Origin: Herpetosiphon aurantiacus DSM 785
GTDB lineage: Bacteria; Chloroflexota; Chloroflexia; Chloroflexales; Herpetosiphonaceae
Direction of reading: 5' to 3'
Assembly (NCBI GenBank): GCA_000018565.1
Contig: CP000875.1
Span: forward strand, 1,441,199 to 1,505,198
DNA: 64,000 nucleotides
In this document: piece after piece, positions 24,969 to 32,546 of the stretch
How positions within the stretch are numbered: position 1 is the first letter of the stretch
Layout of the letters: each line of letters starts with the position of its first letter
Program-made: the position numbers and the translations under genes
Notes under the pieces: model-generated
Databases searched by the model: none
What the model was told of the DNA's origin: nothing
The model's input: the letters and a program-made list of their open reading frames with translations, nothing else

Positions 24969-26321
24969 ATGTTGAAACGGCTGGAACAAGGCTTAAAGTT
25001 ACGTCCAAATGAATGGCGTTTGGTGCTCACGCTCATGGGCTTATTGGCGCTGAATACCTTGGTGCTTGAACTTGCCGATGTGGTCGCCATGGCGGGCTTT
25101 ATTAGCAGCCTTGGCACTGAACAATTGCTGTGGCTCTGGCCAGTCGGCATGCTGCTCACGATTGTAGCTGCTGGTAGCTATGCCTTAATCGTTGATCGCA
25201 CCGAGCGAGTCAGATTAATTCAACGGCTGTTGGCAGGCTTTGGGGCATGTTATCTGGCTATTTTAGGCTTATTTTGGCTCAGCGCACCCGCGTGGCTGAT
25301 CTACCCAGCCTTGTCGATTTTGAACGAACAGCAATATGCAATTTTCCCGTTGGCCTTTTGGGCCTTAGCCAATGATATTTATGCCACTTCTGAGGCCAAG
25401 CGGTTGTTTCCCTTGCTGGGCGCTGGCGCAACCATCGGCAGCCTGCTGGGCAACGGCTTGGCCGCGCTGATCGCCACTTGGTTAGTTGGCAGCGATCAGC
25501 AAAATACTAGTTTGGTGCTGGGTTTGTGCGCAGTTTTATGCTTTTTGGGCATTGGCCAAGTTTGGTTGATGTTTCATAAACACCCAGTTCGGGCACGGCA
25601 AAGCAAAACTGAACGGGAATCAATTCGCGAGACCTTTAAAGTGGGAGCCGATGTGATTCGCCATGTGCCGCTATTTAGTTTGTTGGCGCTGGTGTTGTTT
25701 ACCACTGGCTTGGCTTTAACAGTAGTCGAATTTCACTTTTTGCGCAGCATTGATCAAATAGCGGCAGCCGATCCGTTGCGCTTTCAACAAGTCTATGGTT
25801 CATATAAGTTAGCCTTTGTAGTGATGCTTTTGGCATTTCAATGGCTGTTGGCTGGGCGTTTGCTCAGCACAACCAGCCCCAAACAAGGTTTTATCGCCCT
25901 ACCTATCGTCTTACTACTTTGTATTCTGGGGGCACTGGTTCAGCCACTGATCGGCGGGTTAATTGGTCGATTTGGGGCACGTTTAGCCCAAAGCGGCTGG
26001 GATGAACCATTACGCAAATCAGTTCAGAGTATTATTCCCGACGAGCGGCGCGGGCGCGTAAGCGTTTTTCTTGATAGCTATTGTTATTCATTCGCGACAA
26101 TCGTTGGGTGTGGGGTGATTAGTGTGCTATTGTTGCCAAGCTGGCTGGGAGAGCTAGCGGCTTCGGTTAGTACCCTGATTTATCTTGGCTTTGCAGCGGT
26201 GGCAACTGCTGTCGGCCTTTGGGCCGCTTGGCGTATCCGCCATGTTTACGATAAAAGTCTGCTGAACTGGCGACTGTCGCGCTCTCGACGAAGGAGCGTT
26301 CTCGATGGCATCGAGTTCTGA
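24969..26321 (+). CDS. MFS/Npt-like multi-pass membrane protein
   Basis: This 450-residue protein has about twelve transmembrane helices. The layout and the segment LDSYCYSFATIVGCGVISVLLLPSW after a conserved cytoplasmic stretch (IIPDERRGRVSV) resemble the Npt1/Npt2 ATP/ADP-carrier-like branch of the MFS. That branch includes many bacterial proteins that do not transport nucleotides. The substrate is unknown. Its stop overlaps the start of the acetyltransferase gene by 17 bases, which ties it firmly into the operon. Confidence 0.75.
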   Translation: MLKRLEQGLKLRPNEWRLVLTLMGLLALNTLVLELADVVAMAGFISSLGTEQLLWLWPVGMLLTIVAAGSYALIVDRTERVRLIQRLLAGFGACYLAILGLFWLSAPAWLIYPALSILNEQQYAIFPLAFWALANDIYATSEAKRLFPLLGAGATIGSLLGNGLAALIATWLVGSDQQNTSLVLGLCAVLCFLGIGQVWLMFHKHPVRARQSKTERESIRETFKVGADVIRHVPLFSLLALVLFTTGLALTVVEFHFLRSIDQIAAADPLRFQQVYGSYKLAFVVMLLAFQWLLAGRLLSTTSPKQGFIALPIVLLLCILGALVQPLIGGLIGRFGARLAQSGWDEPLRKSVQSIIPDERRGRVSVFLDSYCYSFATIVGCGVISVLLLPSWLGELAASVSTLIYLGFAAVATAVGLWAAWRIRHVYDKSLLNWRLSRSRRRSVLDGIEF

Positions 26322-27117
26322 GGCGCGATTAGCTCAGTTTGGTGAATTAGAACCGTTGTGGAATAAGTTGCAAGATAGTGTGCGTTGGCCGATGATTCCG
26401 CCGCTTGCCAATCGTGATGCGCCCAAGGGCATGCAATTGCGGGCAATTTTGGGGGCCGAAGCGAGTGAAATTGGGCTGGTACAAGAGCTATTTGCCACGA
26501 TTTTCCCACATTTGGCCCATTATGAGCCTTTTTTGGCGATGTATGCTGAGCCATTTTCGCGCAGCCACCCCGCCACCCTCGACCATTTGTGGTTGATTGA
26601 GCAACACGGCAAGCCAGTCGGGGTGCGCATGTTCAGCTATCTCTATCGGCGCAATTTTGGGCACGGGGCATTTATTGGCATCGATCAACGGGCACGTGGC
26701 ACGGGTATTGGGCGTTGGCTGGTACAAGCTACCCATCAACAATTGGCACTTGATGCCTTGTATAGTGGCAATGAGGCAGTTTTGGGTTATAGTGCCGAAG
26801 TAACGCGGGTTGAGGATGCTCAGCATGAGCTTGAACGCCAAGAACGTGAGGCTCGCCTGCGCTTTCATCTTAATAATGGGGCAGTACTGCTGCCAGTTGA
26901 GTATATTGAACCGCCAGTGATCAAAAATAGCGATGATCAAGCGGCACGGCAACTAACGATTGCCTCACAACCTATGCACTTGGTGTTTTACCCAAGCCAG
27001 CCTAGCCCATTAAATGTCGCAACTATGCGAACGATCGTTGAAGCGATTTACCATGATGTCTACTATTTGGAATCCGACAATCCTTTTGTGCAGCACGCCC
27101 TCGCGTCGTTGCGGTAA
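26305..27117 (+). CDS. GNAT-like acetyltransferase domain protein
   Basis: This 270-residue protein contains a GNAT-type acetyl-CoA site at about residues 118-145: HGAFIGIDQRARGTGIGRWLV, with the R-x-x-G-x-G/A pattern. The C-terminal 100 residues do not resemble a family I know. An AAGGAG site inside the upstream gene and the overlap with its end support the start at 26305. The acceptor molecule is unknown. In this operon it might modify the neighbouring proteins or a small signal molecule, which is speculation. Confidence 0.78.
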   Translation: MASSSEARLAQFGELEPLWNKLQDSVRWPMIPPLANRDAPKGMQLRAILGAEASEIGLVQELFATIFPHLAHYEPFLAMYAEPFSRSHPATLDHLWLIEQHGKPVGVRMFSYLYRRNFGHGAFIGIDQRARGTGIGRWLVQATHQQLALDALYSGNEAVLGYSAEVTRVEDAQHELERQEREARLRFHLNNGAVLLPVEYIEPPVIKNSDDQAARQLTIASQPMHLVFYPSQPSPLNVATMRTIVEAIYHDVYYLESDNPFVQHALASLR

Positions 27118-27129
27118 GGAACAACACCT

Positions 27130-28200
27130 ATGACAGCCGTAGCACCCAAAAGCCGTTTTTTAAGCCTGCGTTGGCGTTTGTTGGCCATTTTTACCCTGCT
27201 GTTTTTCATTGTTTTGACTGGGGTGTTTGTCTGGTTTTTGAATTATGCCACCGATAATGCCCAAGCTGACCTCGAAGCCGATCTGATGGCGATTGCCAAA
27301 ACGGCTGCCGCTGGAATCGATGGCGATGAACATAGCGCCTTGTATAGCCAAGGCCAAATTGATGACCCAACCTATCTCAAAATCAATGCCTACTTGCGTG
27401 AGGTCAAAACCACCAATCCCAAGGCTTCGGGCATTTATACCTTTGTCCAACTGCCCAATGAGCCAGATCAAGCGCGTTTTGTGGTGAGTGCGGCGATTCC
27501 GCCAGGCCAGTCGGAAACTGCCCGCGAGAAAGAATTACTGACCGAATCGACCTATGGCTGTACGATTAACCGCACTACCCGCCCTTTGATGAACGCTAAT
27601 TTTACATCAGCTGGTGGCTTTTCGGCAGCTATGGCGCGTGGTTTGCGTGAACCAAGCATCGATCCCAAGCCCTCGGTTGATCAATGGGGTGAGTGGATTG
27701 CTGGGGCTGCGCCAATTTACAATGCCAAAGGCGAAACGGTTGGCGCAGTTGGGGTTGATATGTGCGTGGCCGAAGTTACCGCTGTGCGCAATCGGATTAG
27801 CCAAACCTTGATTCCAGGCTTTTTGATTGTGACGGTGCTCTTGGCGATTGCAATTTATCTGATTGCCCATCGTCTAACCAAGCCAATTATTGGCTTGACC
27901 GCTGTTGCCAAGCAAATTAGTAATGGCGACTATAGCTCAGAAGTGCCCGAAAGCACCAGCCGTTTGCGTGATGAAGTTGCCACCCTCGCCAGCGTTTTTG
28001 CTATGATGGTCGATAAAGTCCGTGAACGTGAACATAAATTGCGCCAGCAAGTGGCTGAATTGCAAATTATCGTTGATGAAGGCAAACGCAAACAGCAAGT
28101 CGATGAAATTGTTGATAGCGAATTCTTTCGTAATTTGCAAGAAAAAGCCCGTGAAGCCCGTCAACGCCGTGATCGCCGCCCGCCTGACCAAACCAGCTAA
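27130..28200 (+). CDS. Membrane sensor with extracytoplasmic domain and HAMP, no output domain
   Basis: This 356-residue protein has a transmembrane helix at about residues 17-38, an extracytoplasmic Cache/PAS-like sensing region to about 228 (GEWIAGAAPIYNAKGETVGAVGVD is Cache-like), and a second helix at about 231-249. A HAMP domain follows (RLTKPIIGLTAVAKQISNGD, about 251-303) with a coiled coil. It ends in a short charged tail containing VDEIVDSEFFRNLQEKAREA. There is no kinase, cyclase or phosphatase domain, so the signal must pass to a partner, perhaps the MinD-like ATPases. Similar output-less HAMP proteins exist in cyanobacteria and Chloroflexota as I recall. Confidence 0.87.
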   Translation: MTAVAPKSRFLSLRWRLLAIFTLLFFIVLTGVFVWFLNYATDNAQADLEADLMAIAKTAAAGIDGDEHSALYSQGQIDDPTYLKINAYLREVKTTNPKASGIYTFVQLPNEPDQARFVVSAAIPPGQSETAREKELLTESTYGCTINRTTRPLMNANFTSAGGFSAAMARGLREPSIDPKPSVDQWGEWIAGAAPIYNAKGETVGAVGVDMCVAEVTAVRNRISQTLIPGFLIVTVLLAIAIYLIAHRLTKPIIGLTAVAKQISNGDYSSEVPESTSRLRDEVATLASVFAMMVDKVREREHKLRQQVAELQIIVDEGKRKQQVDEIVDSEFFRNLQEKAREARQRRDRRPPDQTS

Positions 28201-28221
28201 CCACCAGCGGAGGCTCCAGCT

Positions 28222-29076
28222 ATGCCAATCTATACCGTCAACGATCAATCGATTCATGTGTGGGAAGAGGGTGCAAGCGATAAACAAGTAGCCTTGTTAA
28301 TTCATGGCTGGTCAAGCTCATGGTTTGCCATGTCGCCGTTGTTTCCCATTTTGTCGCGCTATCGCTGTTTGGCGGTCGATTTGCCAGGCTACGGCCAATC
28401 GCCTAAGGGTGATGATCCGGTCAGCATTGTGGCCTATACCGATCTGTTGGCCGACCTTTTGCGCCAAGTCACCGATCAACCGGCAGTGTTGATTGGCCAT
28501 TCGATGGGTGGCATGATTAGCTTGACCATGAGTTTGCGTCACCCTGAGCTAATCGAGCGCATGGTCTTAATTTGCCCAACGATCAGCGGGCGTTTATCGA
28601 TGTTTATCAATATGTTTCTTGGGCCGTTGGTAGTGTTGGAGCGCGTGCCTTTTGCCGATCGAGTAACTTCGCTGATTGAAACGCGTATCTGGCGAATTAC
28701 CGACCGCGTGATGAAACCAGCCTCGTATGCCGAGCGCAGCGCCATTAGTAGCGAAGCCCATGAACGTATCAAGGCCGATGTGCGGCGGCCAGGTCAAGGC
28801 CAAATTCGCGCTGAATGCTACCGTGCCATGCGCGAAAACGATTTGCGTGGGCAATTGCAAAAAATTAGCCATCCTTCGCTCTATTTATGGGGCATGGAAG
28901 ATAACACAGTGCCCTTGCGCGATGCCAGCAGCGTCGTCGCCGAATTGCCCGATGCCGATTTGCGGATTATTCCCAACGCTGGGCATTGGCCCCATTTTGA
29001 AGCCCTCGTTACCACTCAACGCTATGTTCGGGCATTTCTTAGCACCCCGATTAAGTTGCTCAAGGCACAATTTTAG
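28222..29076 (+). CDS. Alpha/beta hydrolase
   Basis: This 284-residue protein has the alpha/beta hydrolase fold of the esterase/haloperoxidase group. The oxyanion motif LLIHGWSSS is at about residues 25-33, the nucleophile elbow is GHSMGGM with Ser94, the acid is probably in WGMEDNTVPLRD, and the catalytic His is in NAGHWPHFEA near the C-terminus. No signal peptide is visible. The substrate cannot be inferred. It is the sixth gene of the MinD/HAMP operon, 21 bases after the HAMP gene. Confidence 0.9.
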   Translation: MPIYTVNDQSIHVWEEGASDKQVALLIHGWSSSWFAMSPLFPILSRYRCLAVDLPGYGQSPKGDDPVSIVAYTDLLADLLRQVTDQPAVLIGHSMGGMISLTMSLRHPELIERMVLICPTISGRLSMFINMFLGPLVVLERVPFADRVTSLIETRIWRITDRVMKPASYAERSAISSEAHERIKADVRRPGQGQIRAECYRAMRENDLRGQLQKISHPSLYLWGMEDNTVPLRDASSVVAELPDADLRIIPNAGHWPHFEALVTTQRYVRAFLSTPIKLLKAQF

Positions 29077-29091
29077 CTGTGGAGTTGGTTT

Positions 29092-29541
29092 ATGGATAGT
29101 TCAGCCGAACCAAGTGGCGGCCTTAGTTCCTTAGATTTTGAGCATTTATCGTTGGCCGAGCGCACCGTGATTCGGGCGATTTTGCGCCAGCGCGAGGTTG
29201 ATGAAGCCAAATTAATTGAGGCACTAGCTGATTTACCCGATGCGGAGCAATTGAGCGTTGCCGAAATGGAGCAGGCGATCGCCCAGTTGCTTGAACAGCA
29301 GCATGTCTTGATTCTTGAGGGCGAGCCACGCCGCTATAAAGTCAATTTACGCCCCAAACATACCAGCAGCCTGCGTCGCCCAATTTGGGATGCCCTGCAA
29401 AGCACTCCCGGCGATGAGCAGCAACAAGCCCGCAGCGAGCGTCGCCGCCGCATCCCAAATGTGTGGGATGCCCTCGATGAACATAAGCCGCGCCGCGATC
29501 TGCCCAATTTTAGCGATCAGAGCAACGATGAGCAAGCCTAA
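29092..29541 (+). CDS. Small acidic protein of unknown function
   Basis: This 149-residue protein ends the seven-gene operon, 15 bases after the hydrolase gene. The N-terminal half looks helical and acidic (EHLSLAERTVIRAILRQREV, ALADLPDAEQLSVAEMEQAI), possibly a small winged-helix-like fold with the LLEQQHVLILEGEPRRYKVN segment as wing. The second half is a basic, repetitive low-complexity region with two similar segments, RPIWDALQ and PNVWDALDEHKP, that could be linear binding motifs. I do not recognise the family. Confidence 0.75.
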   Translation: MDSSAEPSGGLSSLDFEHLSLAERTVIRAILRQREVDEAKLIEALADLPDAEQLSVAEMEQAIAQLLEQQHVLILEGEPRRYKVNLRPKHTSSLRRPIWDALQSTPGDEQQQARSERRRRIPNVWDALDEHKPRRDLPNFSDQSNDEQA

Positions 29542-29548
29542 GCGGGTG

Positions 29549-30876
29549 TTAATTTGGTAGGGCAGAGTAACCTGTATAAACAATTGACCATACGCCTCGC
29601 TCTAATTTAATCGGCTGCGGAGCCTTCTCTGGATTGTGCATATGTTTATCAAGTGAGCTGAGAAAGTAAATGACCTCACGACCATTATAGATTGGAGTTC
29701 CAAAAAAGATTTTTTGATGATTAATATTGAGAAATATGATCCAAAATACGCATATACTTATTGTAATCTTGACGATAACCGTGTGATTTGAATGATTTTG
29801 GGTTGTAAATGACGATTTCATTAAGCGAAAGTAAAATAACTCTAAGATTAATATAATAAATAACATATGTTGGATATAGAAATAGCGATTTGATGACCAT
29901 GGTTCAAGCATAATTAGTTCTTTTTGGGAAATTAAATTACGCGTAATAGTTGGGATAATTGTTAATCCAATAATAAGAAATCCGATTACTATAAATTGTT
30001 CTACTATAGGTTTAGGAAGATAGCCTCGCCAGCGATAGATTAATCCTGTTAAAGTTAGACCAATGATTATCCCAATTGATATAGGAATATAAGGATAATG
30101 CTTAACTAAATCAATTCGTAAAATATTTCCAAAAAACCCCTCAAAAAATACTCTTTCGAATAATAATTGAAGGCTGAAAATAAAACTTTTAGGCGATAAA
30201 TTCATTTGCGATTTAATTGGATGAACACTTGTAATGATATATGATAGAACGCCAAGTAGTAATATGCCATTATATATTTTATCAAGTAGCTTTGGACGAG
30301 TAAATAGAAAATAAGCACAGAATGGTATAATTATGAAGGACATACCATGGGATGCGATCATCAATAATGATATGATTGTTTGAAAAATTGTGACTAATTT
30401 TGACGAACTTACAGGAACACTAATAAGTAAAATTAGGATAAAGAGGCTATTCCATATTGAATAAACAGTATTCGTTTGCAAAATATAATCACCAAATGGT
30501 ACTAATGTGATAGTTAAGCATATTAAATAGCGAATATTATCATTATCTATGAAATAGCGAAAACGACGTAAAGCAAAAATGCTATAGGCAGCAATGCTAT
30601 TCAAGAAACAAAAAATTATCATTATATATGGGGATAAAGGTAGAAATGGTGCAAAAAGTGATAGATAAATAATTGAATTGGGGATAATCGATCGATATCC
30701 TGAGTATGTAAACCCAATTTGCTTAATATTGTGATTATTAAGCATACGACTAAAGAAATAGCTGTCTTCTACAACTAATCCTGGATAAAGCAAGGCATTT
30801 TTGTTGCGAATAAATATAATTGTTGTAATTGCTATTAATAGATAAAAAACTTAATGTTAAGAGAATATACCTTCAT
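29549..30876 (-). pseudogene. Multi-pass membrane protein gene with an apparent homopolymer frameshift
   Basis: The open frame from 30793 (TTG) to 29549 encodes 414 residues with about ten transmembrane helices and no obvious start. Reading upstream, an ATG at 30874-30876 begins MKVYSLNIKFF and runs into a stop. Adding one T to the six-T run (30844-30849 on the plus strand) would join it in frame to YLLIAITTIIFIRNKNALLY, restoring an N-terminal signal anchor. The gene is strongly AT-rich compared with its surroundings and uses AT-ending codons, suggesting horizontal acquisition. General layout recalls oligosaccharide-polymerase or mannosyltransferase-like membrane proteins, but no family motif is certain. 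Sequencing error, programmed slippage and true inactivation are all possible. Confidence 0.68.
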
Positions 30877-31003
30877 AACTCACTCTCTCATGCGTAAATA
30901 CCACAATTAATACCGCTAAATCATTAAATACATAGACTTATTAGTTTATATTTCTATCCATTGGATGATTTAGAACAGGTGTTATGATTGTTGTATGTGC
31001 TGA

Positions 31004-31112
31004 CTCTCAGGGTTCCATCAATGCTCTCTATTGATGGGGTGTATCTTAGCAATAGATAGATTATTCGTCAATGTGGAAGAAGCTGTTCGCATTGATTATT
31101 TAACCCTGAGAG
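31004..31112. other. Candidate structured RNA or cruciform with three-way junction
   Basis: CTCTCAGGGTT (31004-31014) pairs perfectly with AACCCTGAGAG (31102-31112). Inside it, CCATCAAT/ATTGATGG (31015-31022/31030-31037) forms a second stem directly next to the first, and TCAATG/CATTGA (31068-31073/31090-31095) a third. This lies in the 379-base AT-rich gap between the frameshifted membrane gene and the HhH gene. I see no ORF there. Confidence 0.45.
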
Positions 31113-31181
31113 CATTTAACCACGGTTTAATTTGCGTGCCAAATTGCTAAATTCAAAAACTTGTATTTATAAAATTACTAC

Positions 31182-31210
31182 TTGACTTTTTGAAGTATAA
31201 CAGCTATACT
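31182..31210 (+). promoter_or_regulatory. Sigma-70 promoter of the HhH-VOC unit
   Basis: TTGACT (31182-31187) is separated by 17 bases from TATACT (31205-31210), 46 bases before the HhH protein start. Confidence 0.82.
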
Positions 31211-31221
31211 GCTTAGTATTA

Positions 31222-31233
31222 GAACATTTGTTT
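31222..31233. promoter_or_regulatory. GAAC-N4-GTTT operator-like box before the HhH gene
   Basis: GAACATTTGTTT lies 12 bases after the -10 box, a classic repressor position. It fits the GAAC-N4-GTTY pattern of Gram-positive-type LexA (SOS) boxes. Its reverse complement, AAACAAATGTTC, nearly repeats the boxes at 54993 and 55524. Confidence 0.55.
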
Positions 31234-31255
31234 TACTGACAAAGGCACTTGACTG

Positions 31256-31483
31256 ATGAACGCAGCTGAACAATCAACTGAGGATTTTCCTCCCAAACTA
31301 AGCCAACCAGCACTGCGAGCCTTGCACAATGCTGGCTATCACAGTTTGGGGCAATTGACCCAAGTCAGCGCCCGCGAGCTTGGCAAACTGCATGGTATGG
31401 GGCCAAAGGGCATTCGTCAGTTGCGCGAAGCGTTGGCAGCCAAGGGTTTAGCTTTTGCCGATGAAACAGCATCAACGGATTGA
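31256..31483 (+). CDS. Small helix-hairpin-helix protein (RNA polymerase alpha C-terminal-like)
   Basis: This 75-residue protein consists almost entirely of one HhH fold: LSQPALRALHNAGYHSLGQL, then LGKLHGMGPKGIRQLREALA. This resembles the alpha C-terminal domain of RNA polymerase and small HhH proteins that bind DNA without sequence preference. It is followed after 37 bases by a VOC protein gene in the same direction. Promoter and operator-like box are directly upstream. A role in DNA metabolism is possible but unproven. Confidence 0.85.
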   Translation: MNAAEQSTEDFPPKLSQPALRALHNAGYHSLGQLTQVSARELGKLHGMGPKGIRQLREALAAKGLAFADETASTD

Positions 31484-31520
31484 GTACAGTGAATTGTGTT
31501 TGTAGGTAAGGAGTTGCTAC

Positions 31521-31934
31521 GTGAATACTCAAGTTTTTATTAATCTGGCAGTGCAAGATCTCCCCAAATCAATTGAATTTTTCAAAGCCTTGGGCTATCA
31601 ACAAAATCTGCAATTTAGCGATGAAACTGCTGCCAGCATTGTGATTAGCGATACAATTTATGTGATGTTGCTGACCCATCCCAAATTCAAAGAATTTATT
31701 CCTAAAGCTGCGGCGATTAGCGATGCCCGTAGTGCAACTGAGGTGCTGGTTTCATTAACGATGGAAAGCCGCGAGGCTGTTGACCACATGTTTGATAAAG
31801 CACTGTCGCTTGGTGCTACCAGTTTTGCTGAGCCAATTGAAATGGGTGCTATGTATAGTCGCAGCATTCAAGACTTCGATGGCCATATTTGGGAATTCTT
31901 TTATATGGATATGAACGCTGCTCCACCCCAATAA
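31521..31934 (+). CDS. VOC-family (glyoxalase/bleomycin-resistance-like) protein
   Basis: This 137-residue protein has the paired beta-alpha-beta-beta-beta modules of the vicinal oxygen chelate fold: INLAVQDLPKSIEFFKALGY at the start and SRSIQDFDGHIWEFFYMD at the end. The start is a GTG at 31521, after AAGGAG. Such proteins can be lyases, dioxygenases or antibiotic-binding proteins; this one resembles the uncharacterised YaeR/PhnB-like extradiol group. It probably shares a transcript with the HhH gene. Confidence 0.9.
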   Translation: MNTQVFINLAVQDLPKSIEFFKALGYQQNLQFSDETAASIVISDTIYVMLLTHPKFKEFIPKAAAISDARSATEVLVSLTMESREAVDHMFDKALSLGATSFAEPIEMGAMYSRSIQDFDGHIWEFFYMDMNAAPPQ

Positions 31935-31959
31935 GTGCGATTAAGCGGTTTGATTTTTC

Positions 31960-31996
31960 ACAGCACCATGAATTCATGGTGCTGTTTGGATTTTTT
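31960..31996 (+). terminator. Rho-independent terminator after the HhH-VOC unit
   Basis: A perfect palindrome of 26 bases (31960-31985; arms ACAGCACCATGAA and TTCATGGTGCTGT) is followed by TTGGATTTTTTAGG. A T-rich run also precedes it. It ends the HhH-VOC transcript. Confidence 0.9.
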
Positions 31997-32042
31997 AGGT
32001 TTTGGTTTAAACTGAGCCCAACATTCAGCGATCGGTGGGTTT

Positions 32043-32507
32043 ATGCGCCAAATCTGGGTTGATGGAACCGTTATTCGTGGCCATGGTGTGGCTTCAGGGC
32101 AATCGAATGCATCGCCCTATCCTGCGGGCACAATCGCCATGCAACAGCCCTATTTTGCAGCATTAGGCTTGGATTTAACCGGCTTGCATTTGGCAACGAT
32201 TAATTTCGATATTCAGCCTGCGCAGTGGCGTTTGCTCCAAGCCGATTATCACTTTCCAGCAGTATGTTGGACTGAATTGCACCCGCCTGAGGATTTTTCG
32301 TTTATCAGTTGTCAATTGTTGTGGCAAGATCAAGCCTATGCTGGCTATATTTACTATCCCCATCCTGCGACCAAAATTCAGCATTTTCAATCGCCGAGCA
32401 TGGTGGAATTATTGCTACCATGGATTTCGACGATCAGCTATGGCGCACAAGCTCGTTTGAGCTATCGGCCTGAGCAAATTCAAATTCAAGCGGCGGCTCT
32501 GCTATAA
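32043..32507 (+). CDS. Conserved-looking protein of unknown function
   Basis: This 154-residue soluble protein is not one I recognise with confidence. It starts IWVDGTVIRGHGVASGQSNA and contains AGTIAMQQPYFAALGLDLTG and GLHLATINFDIQP. This pattern, a glycine-rich start followed by a small beta-barrel-like segment, loosely recalls CTP-dependent riboflavin kinases (RibK), but key motifs cannot be confirmed. It is 39 bases upstream of the glycogen debranching gene in the same direction, so co-transcription is likely. Confidence 0.65.
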   Translation: MRQIWVDGTVIRGHGVASGQSNASPYPAGTIAMQQPYFAALGLDLTGLHLATINFDIQPAQWRLLQADYHFPAVCWTELHPPEDFSFISCQLLWQDQAYAGYIYYPHPATKIQHFQSPSMVELLLPWISTISYGAQARLSYRPEQIQIQAAALL

Positions 32508-32546
32508 TCGCAGGCATAGCCGACCATTTTAGCAGGACATAACACT

